From assembly GCA_937995995.1 (NCBI GenBank), contig CALKIP010000267.1, forward strand, positions 1-30,665: DNA of 30,665 nucleotides. The letters are read 5' to 3'. Shown one piece after another: positions 25,294 through 30,665 of this stretch. The notes below the pieces were generated by a model, which was given only the letters and a program-made list of their open reading frames with translations, ran no database searches and had not been told where the DNA came from. This DNA comes from an uncultured bacterium (GTDB taxonomy: Bacteria; Gemmatimonadota; Gemmatimonadetes; Longimicrobiales; RSA9). The stretch's first letter is position 1. Each line of letters starts with the position of its first letter. A program made the translations under genes and the position numbers.

Positions 25294-26661
25294 ATGATGA
25301 ATCGCCCGACCCGCTACACTGCCCGCTGGATCTTTCCGGTGACCGCGCCGCCGATCCACGACGGCGCGCTCCTCGTGGACGCCGATGGCCGTATCGCCTC
25401 CGTGGGCCCGGATGCGAGCGTGCCCACGCCCATCGACGCGCGCACCGTGGACCTAGGCGAGGCCGCGCTGCTGCCCGGGCTGATCAACGTGCACGGCCAC
25501 CCCGAGCTCTCGATCATCCGCGGCCTGCTCGACGACCTGCCCTTTCATCGCTGGATCCCGGCGCTGAACCAGACCAAGCGCAACGCGGCGCTCGAGCCGG
25601 AGGACTACGCGATCGCCGCGCGCTGGACGTGCGTCGAGGCGTTGGCCGCGGGGATCACGACCTTCGGTGCGACGGAAGACTCCGGCGCGGCACTCGATGC
25701 ACTGAACGAGGCCGGGATGCGCGGCATCGTCTACCGCGAGGTCTTCGGCCCGGCGCCCGAGCAGGCCGAAGCCGCACTGGAAGAGCTCCGGCGAAACGTC
25801 GAGGATATGCGCGAGCGGGAGAGCGACCGCGTCCGCGTCGGCGTCTCGCCACACGCGCCGTACACCGTCTCCGACGAGCTCTTCCGCGCGACCGCCGAGT
25901 ACGCACTCGCCGAGGGGCTGCCGGTTGCCGTGCACACGGCAGAGGCCGAGGCGGAAGAACTCCTCGTGCGAGCCGGGGAGGGGCCGTTCGCCGAGGGGCT
26001 GCGCACCCGCGGCATCGCGACACCGCCCCGGGGCCGCTCGACGATCGAGCTCCTCGACCGGCTCGGCGTGCTGCGTACCCGGCCGCTCCTCATCCACTGC
26101 GTCCGCATCGATGGCGACGATCGGCGCCGTATTGCCGACTCCGGCGCGGCCGTGGCCCACTGCCCCGCCGCCAACGCGCGGCTCGGCCACGGCATCGCGC
26201 CTCTCCAGGAACTGCTCGAGGACGGTATCGACGTCGGCTTCGGCACCGATTCCGTGGCCAGCAACAACCGCCTCGACCTCTTCGAAGAAGCGCGCCTGGC
26301 GCAGCTTTTCCAGCGTGCCCGCCTGCAGTCCGGCAGCCTGCTCACCGCCGACGAGCTGCTGCGCCTGGCCACGATCGACGGCGCACGGGTCCTCGGGCTG
26401 GACGACCGCGTCGGCTCGCTCGAGCCGGGCAAGGATGCGGACTTCTGCGCGGTCTCCCTGGCCGGTGCACACACCGTCCCGTGCCACGACGCGACGTCCA
26501 CGCTCTTCCACGCCGCACGGGCGCCCGACGTGGTGCTGACGGCCGTGCAGGGCCGTGTGCTCTTCCGCGACGGCCACGTCCACTCTCTCGATGCCGATGC
26601 CCTGCGCCCCGGCGTCGAGGCGATCGCCACTCGCGTGGCCGAGGCACGGAGACGAGGGTGA
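25294..26661 (+). CDS. Amidohydrolase-family deaminase (ATZ/TRZ, SAH/MTA-deaminase-like)
   Basis: The 455-residue protein has the zinc site of the amidohydrolase superfamily: His67-x-His69 in GLINVHGHPEL, His214 in VAVHTAEAEAE, His268 in LLIHCVRI and Asp319 in GFGTDSVASNN, plus the SPHAPYTVS segment common to deaminases of adenosine-type nucleosides and aminofutalosine. Its likely reaction is hydrolytic deamination of a purine-like or other N-heterocycle; the substrate is open. ATG 25294 is used, though ATG 25297 is equally possible and an upstream TTG (25285) is in frame. It starts 24 bp after the barrel gene and overlaps the CDF gene by one base (TGATG). Confidence 0.87.
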   Translation: MMNRPTRYTARWIFPVTAPPIHDGALLVDADGRIASVGPDASVPTPIDARTVDLGEAALLPGLINVHGHPELSIIRGLLDDLPFHRWIPALNQTKRNAALEPEDYAIAARWTCVEALAAGITTFGATEDSGAALDALNEAGMRGIVYREVFGPAPEQAEAALEELRRNVEDMRERESDRVRVGVSPHAPYTVSDELFRATAEYALAEGLPVAVHTAEAEAEELLVRAGEGPFAEGLRTRGIATPPRGRSTIELLDRLGVLRTRPLLIHCVRIDGDDRRRIADSGAAVAHCPAANARLGHGIAPLQELLEDGIDVGFGTDSVASNNRLDLFEEARLAQLFQRARLQSGSLLTADELLRLATIDGARVLGLDDRVGSLEPGKDADFCAVSLAGAHTVPCHDATSTLFHAARAPDVVLTAVQGRVLFRDGHVHSLDADALRPGVEAIATRVAEARRRG

Positions 26662-27575
26662 TGGCCACGGCGCCGGACTACAACGTTCTCGAGTCCCGCC
26701 ACTCCGAAATCCGCCGCGTCCTCGCCTGGGTCCTGGCCTTCAACGTGGCCGTCGTTCTGGCCAAGGCCATCGCCGGGCTGCTCACCAACACGCTCAGTGT
26801 GGTGGCCGAGGCCGCGCACTCCTCGGTCGACGCGCTGAACAACGTGCTCGGACTCGTGCTGGCCCGCGTCGCCGCAAAGGCGCCGGACGAGCTGCACCCC
26901 TACGGCCACGCCAAGTTCGAGACGCTGGGCGCACTCGCCGTCGTCGCCTTCCTCTCGATCACCGTCTTCGAGCTCACCAGCCAGGCTATCGGCCGCCTGA
27001 TTTCGGGCGACTCGAACCCCGCGGCGACCCCCGCCGTCTTCGTCGTCATGGCCCTGTCCGCGGTGATCAGTTTTTTCGTCTCCCGCTACGAGCACCGCAA
27101 GGGATTGGAATACCGGAGCGAGCTACTCATCGCCGATGCGGCGCACACGCGCTCGGACATGTGGGCCTCGCTCGCGGTCATCGTCGGCCTCGGCGTCGTC
27201 GCCCTCGGCTACCCCTGGGCGGACCCGCTCGTGACGCTGGTCGTGGCGTTCATGATCGCGCGCGCCGGCTGGCACATCCTCGAGACCACGATCCCGGTCC
27301 TGGTCGACGAGCGCGCCGTCGAGGAGCGGACGATCCGACGCATCGCGATCGATACGGAAGGTGTGGCCGAGTGCTACGATGTGCGCTCGCGCGGCCGGGA
27401 GGGCGAGGTCTTCGTCGAGCTCAGCATCGCCGTGAGCGGCGCGATGAGCGTCGAATCGGCCCACGACATCGCCGACGAAGTCGAGCGTAGGGTGGCCCGC
27501 GAGGTCGGCGCCCGCGAGGTCGTGGTCCACATCGAGCCGACCGGGCAGACGAAACGGAACGAGGGCGGAGCGTGA
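26661..27575 (+). CDS. Cation diffusion facilitator (CDF) family metal exporter
   Basis: The 304-residue membrane protein is a CDF transporter that exports divalent metals such as Zn, Fe or Mn in exchange for protons. The two transport-site motifs are HSSVD (53-57) in the second helix and AHTRSD in the fifth (ADAAHTRSDMWAS). HPYGHAKFE (79-87) is the usual loop after helix two, and the C-terminal about 90 residues form the ferredoxin-like cytoplasmic domain (RSRGREGEVFVELSIAV). The first-site His in place of Asp is typical of the Zn/Fe subgroups; the metal cannot be fixed further. ATG 26661 overlaps the stop of the amidohydrolase gene, and its own stop overlaps the next start as GTGA. Confidence 0.93.
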   Translation: MATAPDYNVLESRHSEIRRVLAWVLAFNVAVVLAKAIAGLLTNTLSVVAEAAHSSVDALNNVLGLVLARVAAKAPDELHPYGHAKFETLGALAVVAFLSITVFELTSQAIGRLISGDSNPAATPAVFVVMALSAVISFFVSRYEHRKGLEYRSELLIADAAHTRSDMWASLAVIVGLGVVALGYPWADPLVTLVVAFMIARAGWHILETTIPVLVDERAVEERTIRRIAIDTEGVAECYDVRSRGREGEVFVELSIAVSGAMSVESAHDIADEVERRVAREVGAREVVVHIEPTGQTKRNEGGA

Positions 27576-28270
27576 CCCGCCTTGCGCGGCTGGAGCACGC
27601 ACACGAGTACCTGGACGAGGCGTCACACGACGTGGCAGTCCTCGAGGAGAGCCTCGACGACGTCGCCGCCGTCAACCGCTGGCTCGGCGGCACCCGCGCA
27701 TTGCTGCGCCACCTCCCCGAACTCCTCCCCGTCCGCCGCCCCGCCCGCCTTCTCGATGCCGGCACCGGCTCCGGCGACCTGCCCCGCGCCATCGTCCGTT
27801 GGGCACGGCATCACGACCGCGAGCTTCGCATCACCGCCACCGACCTGCACCCGCAGATACTGGAGATCGCGAGGCGCCGATCGAAGGGCTACCCGGAAAT
27901 CACCTTCGAGCGCGCCGACGTCCTGGCGCTGCCCTACGCAGATGGCGCCTTCGACGTGGCGCTCCTCTCGCTCACGCTCCACCACCTCGAAGGCGCTGAC
28001 GCGGTCACGGCGCTGCGCGAGCTGGGACGCGTCGCGCGCTGCGGCATCCTGGTCGGCGAGCTCGAGCGCAACTGGCCTGCCTATCTCGGCGCGCGGATCC
28101 TGGCCGCCACCGTCTGGCGGCGAAACCGCCTGACCCGCCACGACGGCCCGATCTCCGTACTGCGTGCCTTCACGCCCGAGGAACTCCTCGGGCTCGCGCG
28201 GCAGGCGGGGCTGGGCGAGGCGCGCGTCTACCGGCACCCGATCTTTCGGTTGGTCCTTGCGGCGCGGTAG
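27572..28270 (+). CDS. Class I SAM-dependent methyltransferase
   Basis: The 232-residue protein has the SAM-binding motif LLDAGTGSGDLPRAIV (about 60-75), an acidic TATDLHPQILEIARRR, and the post-motif DVLALPYADGAFDVALLSLTLHHLEG. The N-terminal VNRWLGGTRALLRHL is a feature I associate with small methyltransferases found next to type III polyketide synthase and FAD-oxidoreductase genes, so the target may be a lipid or polyketide; this is inference. The start is GTG 27572 in a GTGA overlap with the CDF gene. The stop is 6 bp from the end of the converging deacetylase-like gene. Confidence 0.88.
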   Translation: MTRLARLEHAHEYLDEASHDVAVLEESLDDVAAVNRWLGGTRALLRHLPELLPVRRPARLLDAGTGSGDLPRAIVRWARHHDRELRITATDLHPQILEIARRRSKGYPEITFERADVLALPYADGAFDVALLSLTLHHLEGADAVTALRELGRVARCGILVGELERNWPAYLGARILAATVWRRNRLTRHDGPISVLRAFTPEELLGLARQAGLGEARVYRHPIFRLVLAAR

Positions 28271-28276
28271 GGGCGT

Positions 28277-29206
28277 TCACGGCCTTGCGCCAACAGCGGA
28301 GGCGGGACATGCACCCACTCGTCGTGCCGCCTCGGCCACCGAGTGGAAGTGTATGTCGACCGTGTCCTCGACCTCTGCCGCGTACCCACCGCCCATCACG
28401 ATGGCGACCGGCACTCCCGCACGGGCGCAGTGGTCGTAGAGGATGCGGTCGCGCTCGGCGAGCGCCGCCTTGCTCACGCTCAGCCGACCCAGACGGTCGC
28501 CGACGAAGGCATCCGCTCCCGCCAGGTAGACCGCAAGCTCCGGCCGTGAGCGGTCCAGCGCCTCGCTCACGCCGGCATCGACCGCCTCCAGGAACACGTC
28601 GTCGCCTGCACCATCGGGGAGCGCCAGGTCCAGATCGCTCCTCTCCTTCTGGAACGGATAGTTCCGCTCACCGTGGACGGAGAGGGTGAAGACCGAGTCG
28701 TCGCCCTCGAAGATCGCCGCCGTCCCGTTCCCCTGGTGCACGTCGAGATCGAGGACCGCGACTCTGCGGAGCCGACCCTCCGCCTGAAACGCGCGTGTCG
28801 CGACCGCGACGTCGTTGAACACACAGAAGCCCTCGCCTCGGTCCGTGAAGGCGTGGTGCGTCCCGCCCGCCAGGTTCGCGGCGGTGCCGTCCTCGAGGGC
28901 CGCCGCGAAGGCGCCCAACGTGCCGCCGACCGAGCGCCGCGAGCGCTCGACCAGCTCCGGCGACCACGGAAAACCGATGCGGCGGACCTCCCGTGGGTCC
29001 AGCTCACCGGCCACGACGCGGCGCACGTACCCCGGGTCGTGGACACGAAGCAGTTCCTCGTCCGTCGCCGCCTCGGGCACCCGCAGCTCGACGGCCGAAC
29101 CGAGCTCCGTGGCCACCCTCTCCCTCAGGAGCGAGTACTTCCGCATGGGGAAGCGGTGCCCCTCCGGCAACGGCAGCACGAACTCATCGCAGTAGAATAC
29201 CTTCAC
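28277..29206 (-). CDS. Histone-deacetylase superfamily hydrolase
   Basis: The 309-residue protein has the HDAC-family active site: GGTHHAF (His117-His118), GFCVFNDVAVA, zinc ligands Asp155 and His157 in VLDLDVHQGNGTA, Asp232 in AGADAFVGDRLG, and a late GGGYA with the catalytic-type Tyr. Bacterial members remove acetyl from polyamines, acetoin-type or other small substrates or proteins; the arrangement here is nearest to the class IV/short bacterial group. The start is GTG 29206 with GAGG 4 nt upstream. It is divergent from the FAD oxidoreductase gene, and its 3' end faces the methyltransferase gene. Confidence 0.9.
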   Translation of the reverse strand: MKVFYCDEFVLPLPEGHRFPMRKYSLLRERVATELGSAVELRVPEAATDEELLRVHDPGYVRRVVAGELDPREVRRIGFPWSPELVERSRRSVGGTLGAFAAALEDGTAANLAGGTHHAFTDRGEGFCVFNDVAVATRAFQAEGRLRRVAVLDLDVHQGNGTAAIFEGDDSVFTLSVHGERNYPFQKERSDLDLALPDGAGDDVFLEAVDAGVSEALDRSRPELAVYLAGADAFVGDRLGRLSVSKAALAERDRILYDHCARAGVPVAIVMGGGYAAEVEDTVDIHFHSVAEAARRVGACPASAVGARP

Positions 29207-29228
29207 GTCGCCTCACCCTTCCCCGGGC

Positions 29229-29257
29229 TTTACACTCCGGAACTTTCGCCTCATAAT
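29229..29257 (+). promoter_or_regulatory. Promoter of the FAD oxidoreductase gene
   Basis: TTTACA (29229-29234) and CATAAT (29252-29257) are 17 bp apart, predicting a start site near 29264. This is AT-rich against a GC-rich background, which makes it stand out. Confidence 0.55.
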
Positions 29258-29273
29258 TCCGATTCTGCCGGAT

Positions 29274-29288
29274 GCATCCCTGGGATGC
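29274..29288. promoter_or_regulatory. Palindrome just after the predicted start site (operator candidate)
   Basis: GCATCCC-T-GGGATGC is a perfect 7-bp inverted repeat with a 1-nt centre, at about +10 to +24 of the promoter above. It contains the first possible ATG (29285) of the oxidoreductase frame. It could bind a repressor dimer, or form a small mRNA hairpin over the translation start. Confidence 0.4.
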
Positions 29289-29335
29289 AATCACTCATCC
29301 GGCGGCTGATGGCGGTCGCCCCAGCACGAGGGCAC

Positions 29336-30628
29336 ATGCCGCACGCCTCTCAGGTGGACGCCATCATCGTCGGCGCCGGCCCCGCCGGCTCCACGACCGC
29401 ACTGCTCCTCGCGGGCGCGGGCCACCACGTGGTACTCCTCGACCGGCGTCGGTTTCCCCGGGCCAAACCCTGTGGCGACTGCCTGAGCGCACAGGCCACC
29501 CTCGTGCTCGACCGGCTCGGCGTGCTACCCACCGTCGAGGCCGAACGCCCGGCCCGGCTCGTGGGCTGGCGCATCATCTCCCCCGCCGGTCACGCCTGCT
29601 CCAGTACCTTCGCCGCCTGCAGCGGCGATGCCCGCACCGGGAGCGCACTCTCACTCCGACGCGACCGCCTCGACTTCGCGATCCTCGAAGGCGCGAGGCG
29701 CGCCGGTGCCGAGGTGCGGACCGGCGTGCACGTGACCGATCTGCTGCGCAACGGCGATGGTCGTGTAACCGGCGTTCGGGGACGCGACGCACACGGTGCA
29801 CCGCTCGAGCTGCGCGCCCGGTTCGTCGTCGGCGCCGACGGACTCCGCTCCATCGTCGCCAGGCGGCTCGGCCTCCTGGGCCGCCCCTCGCGCCTGCGAA
29901 AGGTATCGCTCACGGCGCACCTCAAACGCGTGCGGGATGTCGATGCTTTCGGCGAGATGCACCTCGCGCCCCGTGCCTGTGCGGGGCTCGCCCCGGTCTC
30001 CGCACCCGATGACCCCGACGAGCGGATCTGCAACCTCACCCTCGTCGTGCGTGCCGAGGACCATGCCCGCGCCATCGCCCGAGACCCCGAAGCGTTCTAC
30101 TGGACCATGCTCGGCCGCTTTCCTCGCCTGGCCGGGCGCCTCGACGACGCCACCTTCGCCGAGCCGACCGAGAACGGAGAGCCAAGATTCCTGGCCTCCG
30201 GCTCGTTCGACCAACCGACACGCGACGTCGTGGCCCACGGCGCCGCACTCGTCGGCGACGCCGCAGGCTACTTCGACCCACTGACCGGCCAGGGCATTCA
30301 CCACGCCCTGACTGGGGCCGAGTTCCTGGCCGAAGAGGCCGACGCGCTGCTCCGTGCCGGAGATGCCGCAGCGAACCGATTGCGACGCTACGGGCGGTGC
30401 CTCAGATGGCGCATGCGTGAAGCGCACGCACTGCAGCGCGCGATCGAGTTCGTCACCGCGCGTCCGGCACTGGCAGATCTTGCCATCCGCCGCCTCGGCA
30501 AGGCACCCGCCACGACCGCAGCACTCATCGCTGCGACCGCCGACATCACGCCTGCCCGCTCACTCGTCGCACCCGGCGTGCTGTTCGGCCTCTTCTTCCC
30601 CCTCCTCCCACAGGAGCCGACTCCATGA
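29336..30628 (+). CDS. Geranylgeranyl reductase-type FAD-dependent oxidoreductase
   Basis: The 430-residue flavoprotein begins VDAIIVGAGPAGSTTALLLA (GxGxxG for FAD), then KPCGDCLSA, the Cys-rich segment typical of the geranylgeranyl reductase group, the GADGLRSIVARRLG site, and GDAAGYFDPLTGQGIHHAL near the C-terminus. Such enzymes reduce double bonds in isoprenoid chains or oxidise polyketide-like substrates. The last part (LVAPGVLFGLFFPLL) is hydrophobic and may touch the membrane. I use ATG 29336, with GAGGG close upstream and a natural length before the FAD motif; ATG 29285 and 29309 are in-frame alternatives. Its stop overlaps the next start as ATGA. Confidence 0.87.
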   Translation: MPHASQVDAIIVGAGPAGSTTALLLAGAGHHVVLLDRRRFPRAKPCGDCLSAQATLVLDRLGVLPTVEAERPARLVGWRIISPAGHACSSTFAACSGDARTGSALSLRRDRLDFAILEGARRAGAEVRTGVHVTDLLRNGDGRVTGVRGRDAHGAPLELRARFVVGADGLRSIVARRLGLLGRPSRLRKVSLTAHLKRVRDVDAFGEMHLAPRACAGLAPVSAPDDPDERICNLTLVVRAEDHARAIARDPEAFYWTMLGRFPRLAGRLDDATFAEPTENGEPRFLASGSFDQPTRDVVAHGAALVGDAAGYFDPLTGQGIHHALTGAEFLAEEADALLRAGDAAANRLRRYGRCLRWRMREAHALQRAIEFVTARPALADLAIRRLGKAPATTAALIAATADITPARSLVAPGVLFGLFFPLLPQEPTP

Positions 30629-30665
30629 CCACGACGGACATCCACGTCATGCGCGCGCCCGCCGA
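30625..30665 (+). CDS. Start of a further gene, coupled to the oxidoreductase (5' end only)
   Basis: An ATG overlaps the preceding stop as ATGA and has AGGAG 8 nt upstream. Thirteen codons (MTTTDIHVMRAPA) are visible before the window ends. This is too little for a family call. Confidence 0.7.
   Translation, partial: MTTTDIHVMRAPA

Noticed and set aside
24486..26660. Upstream extension of the CDF transporter frame
   Set aside because: It overlaps the barrel and amidohydrolase genes in another frame and is Arg/Pro-rich. The transporter starts at 26661, where homology and coupling begin.

Overview
The window is about 30.7 kb of GC-rich, gene-dense bacterial DNA. It comes from a Gram-negative with an outer membrane: there is a TonB-dependent receptor, a BamA/Omp85-like barrel, a DUF481 barrel and several lipobox lipoproteins. 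The short RpoD-like sigma factor without a long N-terminal region, the frequent GTG/TTG starts and the mixture of families suggest Gemmatimonadota or a relative. That placement is inference and no marker gene here settles it. I see no rRNA, tRNA, CRISPR array, insertion sequence or phage gene.

Left region (1-4.9 kb, minus strand). A tightly packed unit reads, in transcription order: a NurA-type nuclease, a flavin reductase-like protein, a six-helix membrane domain joined in frame to a short-chain dehydrogenase (SDR), a 44-codon ORF laid over a degenerate 21-bp tandem repeat, argJ, and a HerA/DUF87-type ATPase that runs off the window. The nuclease and the ATPase are the two halves of a DNA end-resection pair. 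Here they bracket unrelated metabolic genes.

Cobalamin region (4.9-12.9 kb, plus strand). A DUF481 barrel gene and a lipoprotein gene overlap by 4 bp. They are followed by a promoter, a cobalamin riboswitch with a terminator hairpin next to the start codon, and a four-gene uptake operon: substrate-binding lipoprotein, permease, ATPase and TonB-dependent receptor. Every junction in the operon is a 4-bp stop/start overlap. A Dph6-like PP-loop ATPase converges on it from the right.

Middle (12.9-19.3 kb). A DUF4382 lipoprotein is followed, reading rightward, by the sigma factor-rsgA pair on the minus strand, about 500 bp without a convincing gene, a small hydrophilic ORF, a coiled-coil lipoprotein, a PP2C phosphatase with a promoter placed for a leaderless transcript, and an HD-domain phosphohydrolase.

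Central carbon region (19.4-23.4 kb, minus). maeB (malic enzyme with a PTA-like domain) and pckA form an operon at the C4/C3 branch point, behind a clear TTGACA promoter.

Right region (23.4-30.7 kb). On the plus strand lie a BamA/TamA-like barrel, an amidohydrolase, a cation diffusion facilitator and a methyltransferase; the last two are coupled to the gene before them by short overlaps. A histone-deacetylase-family gene lies on the minus strand. Then come a geranylgeranyl-reductase-type FAD oxidoreductase and the first codons of another coupled gene.

Recurring signals are sigma-70-like promoters of the form TTGNNN-N17/18-TANNNT, 4-bp translational coupling, and strong GC-rich hairpins without U-tracts at gene ends.
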